DNA of 64,000 bases from Gonatopus flavifemur (Eukaryota > Arthropoda > Insecta > Hymenoptera > Dryinidae), in contig JAFFJZ010000010.1 of assembly GCA_018340375.1 (NCBI GenBank), positions 8,618,001 to 8,682,000 on the forward strand, in the 5' to 3' direction. Position numbers and translations under genes: made by a program. A model generated the notes under the pieces. That model was given only the letters and a program-made list of their open reading frames with translations. It searched no databases and was not told where the DNA came from. Every line of letters begins with the position of its first letter. Position 1 is the stretch's first letter. Below are positions 36,001 to 44,177 of the stretch, piece after piece.

Positions 36001-38640
36001 CTAGACAAACGAAAATTACGCAGTTTCTCAAATCTACCAATGAATAATTTGTTAATTAAATCGTAATAAATTCACTTATTTTAATAACTAGTCAAAAATG
36101 TAAGAAAGTAGCCTTTTTCTTTATCACGGAATGCATCCCCTCTTTTCCCATAAGCGTAATGCTTCCGTATTCGCGCCACCCTTTGACCGTATATTTAATT
36201 TATGTATCAATTAAATTCAATTATATACATAAATTATGTATCATTGAAAATTCTTCCTCAAAATAGAAAAACATTTGAACAAGCTAAATTATAGCAGCCA
36301 AATGCGTTTCAGTTCATTTTTTTAGTCCCCGATGCTTGGATGCTTTGGGTACTCATTCTCAAGGTTAGGTTGTCCCGCTCCTGATGACTCAACATTATAA
36401 CGTACTCCCAGTCATATCAACAATATACTGACATCTCCAATCAAATCCATGATGCATTATATCCAGGATTCTGTTGATATTGATTTAATACAATGAAAAC
36501 GTGCTGGAGTTGAACATGAGGGATTGCTTCTACGTTGCCTGTTGATCCTATTCACCTCGAATCCACGTAATGCGACGTGGAGTTGACATTTTTTACTTTG
36601 CTTACGTGAATGACATTGGCAACAATTTGAACTGATTGCCTGCGCAGGAGCATATCCTTATATTTGTATCACAGGTGGCGGATATTTCTGACTTGAGCGA
36701 CAATCTGTTCCTGTTATCCACTGTCATTGCATGCATGAATTACACCCCTCACAAGACAATGAAACTTGTTCCTTTTATACTCGAGTGGACAAATTTTCAT
36801 AATTATATATTCAATACAATCTATTTTATACAGAAGTTTTATATGATTCTATCCCAGATAGAAAAATGTCTCAATAATGACATCATAATGGTGACATGCA
36901 CGCCAAAAAATGTTTGCATCATGGTACCAAGGTGTTTCCGCATGAAGCATTGTTATTGGTAGCAAAACGAGGTGATCCCATACAACAAAAGTTGCTGTGC
37001 AACCATTGCTCTTATGTTGTTTCTTGAATTTACGCGAAGTTGCTGGGAATTTGCTACACACGTCATTAAGAGTTTCATGAAACCGATAAACTTCCCAGCA
37101 ACACGACAACAACTCAACCCAAAATCCCAGATTCACAGCATATTGTTGCGTATTTGGCGACGCAACATCTCTGCAAATTGCTTTAAACTGTTGCTGAGTG
37201 TTTTCAACAATTCGCCGCATATTTGCTTAGCACTTTGCTGTTAGGGATGGTACCATAATGAAGACATAATGTTTACATCTTGTGCATCATTGCAAGCTGA
37301 GCGAAGTCTATGATAGATAGTATGTTTACGGCACATTATGTTACAAAATATTTAGGGCATGGCTTTCTATCTGGGATGGAAATTATACACAATTAGACGA
37401 ATTTTTCCACTCGGGAACTAACATCACGTATTTTAAAATAGTTTAGGGTTTCCCCTGGTTTTCGGCGAAATTCAATAAGTTTTCTATTAATATAGCCTAT
37501 TGAATCCAAACAAATCTAATTGAGGATCTTTGAATCCACTTCAACCAATACATCGTACAAGATTCAAATGATTCAATGAAATTCTGGAGGATTCATCAAT
37601 ACAAAAGAGAACCATTCAGTACTAATTGCGCGTTTGAAACTCCCTCACATATTTGACTGCTCGTTTCAATCTTTTAAAATTTTAAATTTAGACATAACAC
37701 AACGACCATAATAATTCCATACTGAAATCAATGTAAATGTTAGTGTTAGACATACGCGGGAGTAACTGGTCAGCCAATACAATTTCGGATAACGACGTGG
37801 CATCGAACAAGACATCCAGCCCAAATCCGTTACCCTATCCGGAGATGAGTTCCCCGCAAAGAAGCCCTCCGGATGAGAATTATTCGGAAACCGAGGAAAA
37901 AGTTCACCACCTCGGAGAGAAGTATTTGTTCCCCTACACAGCGGAAGAGGATCACACGGTGTCACCTACTCCATACACCTTATCGATGTCTTCGAGAATT
38001 CTTGCATCGAGTATGAGCCATCATTCCCAAGCCTCGAATCACGAGAATCTCAGCGGTTCCGACAGGTACGGGAGTTTGAAGAGGGGTCAAAATAGCGTAC
38101 ACGGTTCCCAACACGATGAAATCTCCGCTTCCGAGATGTACGGCAATCTGAAAGGGCATAAGATGCCTCCCAGAATGGAGGATACTACGCCGGAGTATAT
38201 TCTCCCCATGAGCGGGAGAATATTAGCCAGTTCTTTAACTCATGATTTACAACACAGCAACGAACTCACAGCTCTCACTTTGCCTCGACATTATAACCCT
38301 GAAAATATCGACGAGACTGAGTAAGTAACACGTGATTTATCTAACAATCGTCATCATTAGATGTACAAATGCAAATATGTGGGAATTATTTAATTATAAT
38401 AATTTCTTTGCTCTTTCTCTCTATGTGACGAATGAATGAATGATTCTTCAGCGAGGAGGTAAGCAACTCTACTCGCTACCACCCGCATACCTCTACAACA
38501 CTGTTCTCTATTCATTATATTACTTAAAATCCTCTTCAATATGTGTCTCTTTTATATGACTTTTCTTTTTACTATTTCCAAATCTAATCGTGCTCTTTTC
38601 GCATTGTTACAGGAGGGATAACGCGGAAACGTCCGTGTGA
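17655..38640 (+). CDS. stan: Flamingo/Starry night seven-pass cadherin (CELSR family), whole coding span
   Basis: Atypical cadherin and adhesion GPCR at the plasma membrane. In flies it bridges neighbouring cells by homophilic binding, partners Frizzled and Van Gogh in planar cell polarity, and guides axons and dendrites. Thirteen exons join in phase to about 3180 residues (flies about 3580, from memory). Order: hydrophobic signal peptide 1-24; about nine cadherin repeats at about 258-1200; EGFs from about 1328; LamG about 1484-1662; EGF; LamG about 1719-1883; EGF and laminin-EGF about 1889-2059; HormR about 2063-2125; GAIN/GPS to about 2500; 7TM about 2515-2760; tail of about 420 residues. 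An in-frame TGA at 17643 supports ATG 17655. Introns 4 (5.3 kb) and 11 (4.6 kb) are repeat-filled; most others are 69-400 bp. The GPS reads Gln-Leu-Ser. An optional 7-nt exon changes the C-terminus. The family call is secure; exact splice choices are inferred. Confidence 0.95.
18180..18741 (+). CDS. stan: stan exon 2: N-terminal region, basic cleavage-like site, start of cadherin repeat 1
   Basis: Acceptor TTTTTACAG; donor GTAATA. It encodes a Cys-containing region, a basic RRVRR stretch (about residues 248-252, furin-like) and SPYFEQPLYVAAVEEEQ, the opening of the first cadherin repeat, with LDRE in its usual place. Confidence 0.9.
19141..20982 (+). CDS. stan: stan exon 3: cadherin repeats 1 (end) to 7
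   Basis: A 1842-base exon in phase 0. It repeats the calcium-binding signatures DANDHAP, DDNDNYP, DVNDNPP, DVNDNDP and DVNDNAP, with DAD/DQD and LDRE/LDYE motifs, at roughly 105-residue spacing. One linker is divergent: DANNFSP (near 20528) in place of DxNDNxP, which may weaken one calcium site. The donor is GTTGGT at 20983, an unusual but phase-consistent choice. Confidence 0.95.
21065..23600 (+). CDS. stan: stan exon 4: cadherin repeats 7-9, EGF modules, LamG 1, start of LamG 2
   Basis: A 2536-base exon. Cadherin repeats 8 and 9 end near residue 1200. A membrane-proximal linker follows, then Cys-rich EGF modules (CYSNPCQNGGTC is a clear EGF), a LamG domain (DGLLLYNGRY, DGQWHEVQVSY), another EGF (CASSPCRNDGKC) and the first half of the second LamG. 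It ends GATG before GTGAGT in phase 1. Confidence 0.95.
23820..24434. repeat. Degenerate GATTCAGAG/GAATTCAGAG array, copy in stan intron 4
   Basis: Irregular tandem words around AGAGGAATTCAGAG with period near 10-20 bases, highly diverged. The same vocabulary appears at 25790-26095, 26510-26850, 27180-27680, 48480-49779 and 63274-64000. Confidence 0.6.
24435..25504. repeat. Long foldback element, about 1.07 kb
   Basis: Almost the whole length is one diverged palindrome. TTTAATAACTCGTCGA near 24447 pairs with its near complement near 25481; GCGATTACTCAGCGAG near 24682 pairs with CTCGCTGAGTAATCGC near 25355; AATGATCCCCGA pairs with TCGGGGATCATT; ACACGCGCTTGCAAG near 24827 pairs with CTCGCAAGCGCGTGT near 25208. 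The centre, near 25000, holds a small hairpin CGAAACAC/GTGTTTCG. No complete ORF. Confidence 0.85.
25600..25785. repeat. GC-rich repeat fragment
   Basis: Much more GC-rich than its surroundings, with CCGGGACC/GGTCCC words. GGGATTCCCATATTCGCATG matches the ends of the element at 42720-43216 (GGGATTCCCAAATTCGCATG), so the two are related. Confidence 0.55.
25786..26095. repeat. CTCTGAATC array (opposite orientation of GATTCAGAG)
   Basis: Words such as CTGAATTTCTCTGAAATCTC, the reverse orientation of the array at 23820-24434. The two may be the arms of one disrupted element. Confidence 0.5.
26096..26306. repeat. CACGGAAAAAAAT TIR element (MITE)
   Basis: It begins CACGGAAAAAAAT and ends ATTTTTTTCCGTG. 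Inside, TATGGACAGCAAG and CTTGCTGTCCATAT are inverted and CCGGAATTC/CTCCGGTAAA words repeat. It is inserted within the CTCTGAATC array. Similar ends occur at 39742-39967 and near 63117. Confidence 0.7.
26307..26950. repeat. CTCTGAATC then GATTCAGAG word array
   Basis: The words run in CTCTCTGAATC orientation to about 26530, then switch to GAAATTCAGAGAAATTCA orientation. The orientation flip is like a foldback arrangement of the same vocabulary. Confidence 0.45.
26954..27175. repeat. CACAGTAAAAAATTTTC TIR element
   Basis: Left end CACAGTAAAAAATTTTCAG and right end CTGAAAATTTTTC are inverse with one indel, and GTCTGAATTTTCAG mirrors CAGGAAATTCAGAC. A variant of the CACTGTAAAAAAT family. Confidence 0.6.
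27176..27870. repeat. Further degenerate GATTCAGAG-like words
   Basis: Purine-biased words such as AGATTTAGAAAGA and AATTCCAGGAGA without clear boundaries. No coding sequence seen. Confidence 0.35.
27872..28222. repeat. Foldback element, arms about 110 bp
   Basis: ATTGATACGCTAAGAGCA (27877) pairs with TGCTCTCAGCGTATCAAT (28197), and AACAGGACAGGAACTTTCG with CGAAAGTTCCTGTCCTGTT. The centre is near 28050, with a spacer of about 130 bases. Confidence 0.75.
28413..28643. repeat. ATCCCAAGTAGCAC TIR element
   Basis: Left end ATCCCAAGTAGC and right end GCTACTTGGGAT are exact inverses. Inside, GAGACTGTTTTGGATAAAT and TATCCAAAACAGTCTC are also inverted. The ends resemble elements at 36851-37376, 42018-42135 and the hairpin near 61590. 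Confidence 0.75.
28897..30303 (+). CDS. stan: stan exon 5: LamG 2, EGF, laminin-EGF, HormR, start of GAIN
   Basis: A 1407-base exon. It opens EWHRIEVLWQTGQVSIYMD (LamG 2), then EGF (CDLNPCNDTGIC), laminin-type EGF (CGPCHCDES; CECYVTGSYGPRC), the hormone-receptor-type domain (GCPRSYAQGLWWPRTKFG), then helical GAIN subdomain A. Donor GTAAGT at 30304, phase 1. Confidence 0.95.
30518..30884 (+). CDS. stan: stan exon 6: GAIN domain
   Basis: Acceptor ATTACAG, donor GTACCA, 367 bases. It encodes LGLDIVTPESLYGFEP through LLPRR, part of the GAIN fold. The phases with exons 5 (1) and 7 (2) are consistent. Confidence 0.9.
30960..31175 (+). CDS. stan: stan exon 7: GAIN subdomain B
   Basis: Acceptor TTCTTTAG, donor GTAAGT, 216 bases. 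It reads FDDSVAVRWGVEVSVGTPVI and on to CVHWSTLRG, the beta-rich GAIN subdomain leading to the GPS. Confidence 0.9.
31245..31820 (+). CDS. stan: stan exon 8: GPS and TM1-TM5 (start)
   Basis: Acceptor TGTTTCAG, donor GTAAGT. The GPS is GEWSRLGC...NCSCIQLSTYAVL; the tripeptide at the expected cut is Gln-Leu-Ser where active GAIN domains usually have His-Leu-Thr/Ser. Hydrophobic helices follow (SAFIIALPLLLSALLILGLI is TM1), ending near the second extracellular loop. Confidence 0.95.
31906..32332 (+). CDS. stan: stan exon 9: TM5-TM7 and start of cytoplasmic tail
   Basis: Acceptor TTTTCAG at 31905. It encodes CWLSIYETVIWSLIGPVLLA, the last helices and the NGRVRRNLYLSLLRCMGKK juxtamembrane tail, ending NVTGHT before GTACTT in phase 0. 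Confidence 0.9.
32417..32654 (+). CDS. stan: stan exon 10: Ser/Thr-rich tail segment without its own ATG
   Basis: Between ATCTAG (ending 32416) and GTTTGT (32655), 238 bases. It reads RSALAYSSTYSGAES, then a Ser/Thr/Arg-rich stretch ending AVHSRQ. There is no ATG start, so ATG-based ORF calling misses it. The phase fits exons 9 (0) and 11 (1). Confidence 0.85.
32840..33169 (+). CDS. stan: stan exon 11: acidic/Ser-rich tail segment
   Basis: Acceptor CATTTCCAG, donor GTAAGC. It reads NTDTRGPRRDSESDSDGSR, then SSHSSDEDDTTMRSHKNMG and ends TPNG. The acidic Ser clusters resemble casein-kinase-type phosphorylation sites (inference). Confidence 0.85.
33361..33680. mobile_element. Possible pogo/Tigger-type fragment
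   Basis: ACAGTCAAACCCCGTTATTC resembles the CAGTCAAACCTCG ends of pogo/Tigger elements. A short + strand frame from 33534 reads MAPYKNNPIKKREKKVMDLA, basic like the start of a DNA-binding transposase, and stops after about 45 codons. No matching right inverted end was found. Family assignment from memory and weak. Confidence 0.3.
33681..35029. other. Intronic sequence with TCTCTCCCCTGG words
   Basis: The phrase TCTCTCCCCTGG recurs near 34418 (variant), 34805, 34961 and, past this stretch, 35315 and inverted near 35150. No gene. Probably part of, or beside, the foldback at 35030-35435. Confidence 0.4.
35030..35435. repeat. Foldback element, arms about 130-175 bp
   Basis: GATTAGCTTATTTAGTGGTA near 35054 pairs with TACCACTGAATAAGCTAATC near 35389, AACCAATTTATTCATTTTTC near 35098 pairs with its complement, and CCAGGGGAGAGAC near 35153 with GTCTCTCCCCTGG. 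The centre is near 35235. Confidence 0.75.
36851..37376. repeat. ATCCCAGATAGAAA TIR element, about 525 bp
   Basis: Left end ATCCCAGATAGAAA and right end TTTCTATCTGGGAT are exact inverses. Its left part (36860-36960) matches 2795-2900. The middle contains an inverted pair around TTGCTGGGAATTTGC. Non-coding. Confidence 0.7.
37750..38320 (+). CDS. stan: stan exon 12: C-terminal cytoplasmic tail
   Basis: After GTGTTAG, 571 bases. It reads DIRGSNWSANTISDNDVASN, then PYPEMSSPQRSPPDE and three related blocks (LSMSSRILASSMSHH, LPMSGRILASSLTHD, YGSLKR/YGNLKG). It ends NIDET+GA before GTAAGT in phase 2, leaving the last codon to be completed by either the microexon or the terminal exon. Confidence 0.85.
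38452..38458 (+). CDS. stan: stan optional 7-base microexon (CGAGGAG)
   Basis: Flanked by TGATTCTTCAG and GTAAGC, with a pyrimidine tract 25-45 bases upstream. If included, exon 12 continues D-E-E and the terminal exon is read in another frame, E-G-stop (TAA 38619-38621). If skipped, the ending is ERDNAETSV. Reading through the donor instead gives about 22 more residues to TAA at 38525. Confidence 0.6.
38613..38640 (+). CDS. stan: stan terminal exon with ETSV PDZ ligand (skipped form)
   Basis: Acceptor TTGTTACAG. In phase with exon 12 it encodes the end of ERDNAETSV and stops at TGA 38638-38640. ETSV fits the class I PDZ-binding rule (Ser/Thr, any residue, hydrophobic last residue). Confidence 0.8.
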
Positions 38641-39741
38641 TGAAATCCCCAATTCGATCCTGACGATATTCAACGTCAGTGGAAAATACTCTGCCGATAG
38701 ATAGGCACGTGGCTTCCTCGATTAGTTTGATTGAATTGAAAAATAATGCCATTTCCGGGAATGAAATCTCGACTCAGCAGTAACTCATATGAGATCGTTA
38801 GAGAACTATCACTGATGACAAATATGATATAAGTTTCATCATAATTGGACGATTAGAACATAAGATATACGTGTTCGCACAAATTATCCAGTTCTTTTGA
38901 ATGAATCATGCTAAACCTCAAATCTTGGTTCAACAATTTTACGTCGATCAAAGTCATTTGCTTGAAATTGCTTTTTCTCTACTTTTATTCACCTAAAATT
39001 GTTATGATACGATCATCAACTGATAAATCAACTATGCCTCGTGGTGAAAAAACTAGATAGAAATTACCGGATGGAATCCGGATGAGGATCCAGATAAGAA
39101 ACTGATGAAAACCTGGATTAACTATATCCGGAAGCAAATACAGGTGTTTCGGTGAGCCTTTATCCGGTTCTATTCGGATCCTATCCGAGTTTTGAGGCTG
39201 TACATTGCTCGAAATCTCGCTTTAAACCCAAACAAAGCCCGGAAATTTCACGCCTCAATTATCTGCTTTGTTTCCATAAATTAGAAACTCTGAACGTCCA
39301 AATTCAAAGTACTTAAAAAGAAAAAGTACGAAAAGTAATTGAGGCTGTCCATCCCTGTTTTGAACAATATCCAGTACCAAAATCTGAACAAGATCTGGTT
39401 AAAATCGGATAAAGAATCACCGCAAAACCTGTATTCACGCCCAGATTGAAGTATTCGAGTTGAATTTTACGTTGATGCGACGTCAAATCCATTCCAAAAA
39501 AATATTTCTTCACGCACTCTGAATCTCTCAACCGATTTAATTGAAACTTGAATGAGATAATTATCCTGTACAGCACCGTAACTGACGAGACACGTGGTTT
39601 CCACGTCTCATCCACCGATTCTACTCATTTACCTCCATCGCAGTGCAACGTGGAAACGACATATCTTATCAGCCTCGGGCTGTTAGCGAGATGGAACCAT
39701 TACTAACGCATAGTGTAAATTCAATTACAATCGTATGATCA
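38641..39741 (+). other. stan: Probable 3' UTR/downstream region of stan
   Basis: Unique-looking AT-rich sequence after the stop, without ORFs of interest. The first AATAAA I see on this strand is at 40819-40824, beyond the MITE at 39742. The transcript end cannot be fixed. Confidence 0.3.
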
Positions 39742-39967
39742 CACGGAGAAAAAATGGTTTGCTACAATAGCGCCTACACAGAAATTCGTTTTCCTTGCAA
39801 AAATATTCACTCCAGCAGCTAAGACGTTGGTTCTGCTAACAAATTTGTTTATGTCAGCAAAAAAATGTAGTTGTGTCAATCATTTTTCTTGCTTTTCAAG
39901 CTATTTTTTTTGTAGGCGCTATAATAAGAGACCTGCTTGTTATTCCAGCAATACTTTTTTCTCCGTG
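39742..39967. repeat. CACGGAGAAAAAA TIR element
   Basis: Left CACGGAGAAAAAA and right TTTTTTCTCCGTG are exact inverses. The interior carries AGCGCC/GGCGCT and TGTCAGCAAAAAA words. Close relatives are the 26096 element and a fragment near 63117 that shares CAGCAAAAAA. Confidence 0.7.
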
Positions 39968-40985
39968 CAGAAGAGGTAATAATATGCGTGTTTGCAAATA
40001 TCAACATTTTGAATCACTCTCTGTCTAGCTAGGATCTTCCTGTATGGAATCATATTTTTCTCTTCGATCATCCATTCGTGATGAAATTTCTACCCCAGTT
40101 ATGTGCAGGGTTGAAACAGGATTCCACGGGAGCCTCACCTTGATTCATTCTAAGAAACTGGATGGGGTAGGACAAATGCGAAAGACCGAATACAACCAGT
40201 CACGAAACCGAATTTCGGTATCGGAAATTTTGATTTTTAACAATAGAAATTCGAAAAGCTTCGAGGAAGCAAATCAAATGGCGTAAAAATACGTTCGATC
40301 GGAGCAAGAAAAGATGACACAAAGTAACGTACAAAGTATCAATATATTAGAATCTAAGCTTATTATTCACGTATGTGTAAAAACAAACGTCAATACGTTT
40401 ATACATCGAAAAGTGGCCATGACTGTGTACTTACGAACTTAGCCATATTGATAAGCGTATATATGTGAGAGTGCCTGTTTTATATGTATGCTGAGTGTTC
40501 CAGAACTCGTGAAGACGAATACACCTCTTTTTACCGACGAACAATAGAATGCTCTAGAAATTTCGATTGATTCCCACCATTTTTGCACATGTTCAATGAA
40601 ATTCCTTCGTGAATAATAACTCTCAATCCCATACATGGTCGAAATTGCATATCATGAGATGAACAAAGAACCGATATTCTCCCAGTGAACATTCCCCCCC
40701 CCCCCCGCCCCCAACATTTCAAACATTCATCATGTTCTCTGAATAATACTAGAAAATTCTTCAATCCGTGATCCAGCAAGTGATCTATGTTAACTTTCTG
40801 ATAACTTCGAGAGCTCATAATAAAATCATATAGAAGATTTTCGAGATCGACACATGAGAGGAATTTATTATATCATTGAGACCAGGGCATATTCTGAGGA
40901 AATTTAAGAACTAACCGAAACGGTGGACACTCGATTTCTAAAGAAGAAAATATCTGTGTAACCAGTATTTCTTAAATCATTTTCC
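39968..40985. other. Intergenic, no gene; interrupted poly-C run
   Basis: No gene recognised. A C13-G-C5 run lies at 40694-40712. An AATAAA at 40819 on the + strand is a weak candidate polyadenylation signal for stan. Confidence 0.4.
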
Positions 40986-40988
40986 GAC

Positions 40989-41098
40989 GGATCCCACACA
41001 GCACTACAGTCCCAGAAGAATTCTTAAAAAATTCTTATTGAACTGATTGGGTTTTTTATGAAGTATTCAAGAATTCTTCCAAGACTGTGATGCTGTGA
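40989..41098. repeat. Small foldback, CCCACACAGCAC type
   Basis: TCCCACACAGCACTACAGTC pairs imperfectly with GACTGTGATGCTGTGAGA, and GAATTCTT words are inverted inside. Similar in style to the CCCACATAGCACA element at 42018. Confidence 0.5.
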
Positions 41099-41320
41099 GA
41101 GATACTTCCTTAATTTTACTTTTGGCATAAAGTCTTATTCTTTCAGCATGAATATCACTACTGAACTCACTATGTTGCAGAAGTCCGAAGCGTTTATCGA
41201 AATGAATTACACAGGCCTGCGAAATATGACTTTTTATTCCCCCCTGAAACAATAATGTCTTTTTCTGAAGCATTTTAATACGCTTAATCCGAATCTGGCT
41301 GCAGAATTGCTCTATCACGT

Positions 41321-41752
41321 CAGGTTTTTGAGATATTTCAACCTAAAAATGTGAAAAACACTGTTTTTCGACATATTTGGGGTTACGTCAAGTCGAAGGG
41401 TAATTTTTTTTTTCAAAAACTAATAGATGCACCTCAAAGTATAAGTTATCCTCTTCCAAATGCCGTTGAAATTTGCTCGAATATCTTTCTTTTTCATTGA
41501 GATACGACAGTTTGAAAATTGTGTCTCCACCTATTTATTGAATACATGAGCGCACAAATTTCAAATCGTCGTATCTCAGTGAAAAAAACAGATATTTGAG
41601 CAAACTCAACGGCATTTGGAAGAGGATGACTTATACTTTGAAGTGCATCTATCAGTTTTGTGAAAAAAATTACCCTTCGACTTTACATAACCTCAAATAT
41701 GTCAAAAGACAGTGTTTTCCACATTTTTAGATCGAAATATCCCAAAAATCTG
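41321..41752. repeat. Foldback element, about 430 bp
   Basis: AAATGTGAAAAACACTG near 41347 pairs with CAGTGTTTTCCACATTT near 41710, AAGTCGAAGGGTAATTTTTT with AAAAAATTACCCTTCGACTT, and CAAATGCCGTTGA with TCAACGGCATTTG. The centre is near 41540. Sequence just outside (CTATCACGTCAGG, 41312) is also inverted at 42148, beyond a nested element, so the original foldback was larger. Confidence 0.8.
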
Positions 41753-42017
41753 AGAATTTCATTTGAAGGAGAATCTCATTGCCGATCAGTGTGATAAATG
41801 TTAATGCTGATTATGTTGTTGGGACATATTATACAACTTAGAATGGTCGTAACTTACCAAAAAAAGAATCATACATGACCGTTCAATAGCTCATTTCAAA
41901 CGGGGAGAGTAGTATAAATTGATACAGCCGAGGAGAAAGATCAAGAAAATTGTATGCGTCCTTCACGTCACCTCAAAAGTAGGAAGAAAATGCATTTTCC
42001 CAGTATATACCCTTAGA

Positions 42018-42135
42018 TCCCACATAGCACAAATGTCTCAGTAATATCTCCAGAATCTTCTGCAATGTTCTGGAGACATTGTAATATCGCCAGAACATTC
42101 TGGAGATATTAATGAGACATTTGTGCTATGTGGGA
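42018..42135. repeat. Palindromic MITE, TCCCACATAGCACA ends
   Basis: TCCCACATAGCACAAATGTC at the left is exactly complementary to GACATTTGTGCTATGTGGGA at the right. The interior repeats TCCAGAA/TTCTGGA words. It lies between 41752 and the displaced outer arm at about 42137-42180. Confidence 0.85.
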
Positions 42136-42719
42136 CATCTCAAAATCCTGACGTGATAGCCCAATTCTGACTTCGGATTCGGATTCTACGCAGCGAATTA
42201 CTCCGGGGGATGGTCACCAGTTCCAAGGGGGGAAAACCTCGCAGGTCTGTGTTATCAATCGAATAACAAAATACTCTGCTGTTCAAGACCCAAAATTCTA
42301 AGGAGTTCACTCGAGAAGATCTTCATCAATGATTATTCAACAGATTTTGCAAATTTGTTTCGGTTTTTGAATTTTTGTTTCGGTTTTATAAACGATTCGA
42401 ATTTCAAGAATATGACTTCAAGACTTCAAGAACATATAAACCCTTGATATGAGGCAAAAGGCTCATTCTGTAACAGGACAATATTGAATACTCGATTTGA
42501 AAGAAGAAAAAGGAAAGCATTTTACTAAAAATTGGGTAATTTTTTAAGAACTAACCGTTTGTACGTTTTAGAACGGATCGTTTTCTTTTAGAACTAACTT
42601 TTTGGTAAGAACTGACCCTTATAATATGCCCTCATTCAGAGAACAATGATTGAAATGTTGAAGAGGAAAATTGTTCACTGGGCTATTAACATCATTGTTT
42701 GATACATCACGAAAGAAAG
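42136..42719. other. Intergenic, no gene recognised
   Basis: Contains the displaced outer arm of the 41321 foldback (to about 42180), then AT-rich sequence with no supported feature. Confidence 0.4.
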
Positions 42720-43216
42720 TGTGGATCAAATATATATATTTTCTCATCGGAATTTTCGATTATACTCACTTTTATGCGCTTTGTTGACCACGAACTTGTC
42801 TTCTCGTATCCCCAGACAAAAATTCCCGGGTGGGTGGGATTCCCAAATTCGCATGTGGACAGGTCCTGTCCAGGACGAGCCAGGTCCTGCCTGGAATTCC
42901 TCTGTTTCCCGCTCGGGGCCGGTCAGGTTCCCGCCTGGGACCAGCCAGGTGGTGACTCGAGCGGAAACCTGACCCGGCTGCCGGGTCCCGGGCGGAAACC
43001 TGACATGCCCCAAGCAGGAACCAGAGGGTTTCCAGGCAGGACCTGGTCAGGACCTGACAGGTCCCGGCCAGGAACCTGAGTGCACATACGAATTTGGGAA
43101 TCCCGCCCACCCGGGAATTCTTGTCTGGGTCTATTTTGGAATCGAATATAAAACACCACGCGATGATCTACAAAACATGTACATAAATTTATACGAAAAA
43201 AGATTTGATCCACGAC
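42720..43216. repeat. Foldback element with GC-rich centre
   Basis: GTGGATCAAAT at 42721 pairs with ATTTGATCCAC at 43205. Nearer the middle, AATTCCCGGGTGGGTGGGAT pairs with ATCCCGCCCACCCGGGAATT. The central 250 bases are made of CAGGTCCTG/CCTGGAA/GGTCAGG words and are far more GC-rich than the rest of the window. Overlapping ORFs on both strands here are products of the words, not genes. Confidence 0.75.
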
Positions 43217-44177
43217 TATTTGATTCAATGTACATCAATGTTTTTATAAATTTTAGAGCATTATTCGATTGAGCAGACGATGAATGTTATTGAATGATAA
43301 ACCGATCATCGTTTGTCCCAGCTTGAGTGCATAAACGCATAACATTGTACGCAATCGATAGACATTGAATTGTCCTTCGTACTTTATTCTTAAGGCGATT
43401 AATTGAAATATCGCTCTGTACAGCACTTGTACTCGAATCAGGGAGGTGCTGTACAAAACGATGATATTTGGATTGAAATGAAGCGTTTGGCCGTGGTTTG
43501 TCATAAACGATGTGGCTGCTGCCACCCCGCTAGGACCCCCTCAATATTTTGTTAAAAAAAAGTCGAACATTTCAAACGAATTACATAGATTCGACTGAAA
43601 CTATTTGTGCTGTTGAGAGGAATATGAGCTGTCACATAATTTTTCACCCTCTATGACTGGAAAGTTAATATTCATTTGTAATTTTTCACTTTTTTTATGG
43701 AATGAATATTTTTTCTCATCTAGCAACCCTAAAATGAGGTGATTTTCTCGGACGCCACTATAGCACTTATAAAAATTATCAGATTTATTGGACGTTCCAT
43801 CAATAAAACCAATGAAAAGTCCAGAATTGAAAAAATGACAAACATGCTAACTTTTGATAGCAGTTTTTCAGCTTTTTTTCGCTGTTTAAAGTGCTATAAA
43901 AAGAAAGAAAAAGGCAAATGTCAACTCCATTTAGGTTCATCCTCCAATAAATTCAATCAGCTTTAAAATAGAGAAAAGAGCGATCCGTTCAGTAGTTTTT
44001 GAGAGATTGTGGAGCCAAACTTGAAAAACATGGTTTGGGATACGAATCCTTCAACTTGAGAAAATCTTTTTCATATACTTTCAACAGACTCATTTAATGA
44101 GTTTCAAATAACTCGAGTTCTTACTTTACTCCCTCCTTAAGAAACAAAATTCGTGAAAATCACCTTATTTCGTAAGG
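43217..44177. other. Intergenic, no gene recognised
   Basis: AT-rich; ORFs of 75-90 codons without recognisable content. Some sequence around 43700-44170 may belong to the outer part of the next foldback. Confidence 0.35.

Larger units (their letters stand above)
33170..37749. other. stan: stan intron 11, 4.6 kb
   Basis: GTAAGC at 33170 to GTTAG ending 37749. Contents are a pogo-like fragment, a foldback with TCTCTCCCCTGG words, an AG microsatellite at 35963-35983 and an ATCCCAGATAG-ended element, all listed separately. No coding sequence recognised within it. Confidence 0.75.

Noticed and set aside
42699..43228. Overlapping ORFs on both strands in the GC-rich island
   Set aside because: All arise from CCTGG/CAGG word repeats in a palindrome; no domain, and similar on both strands.
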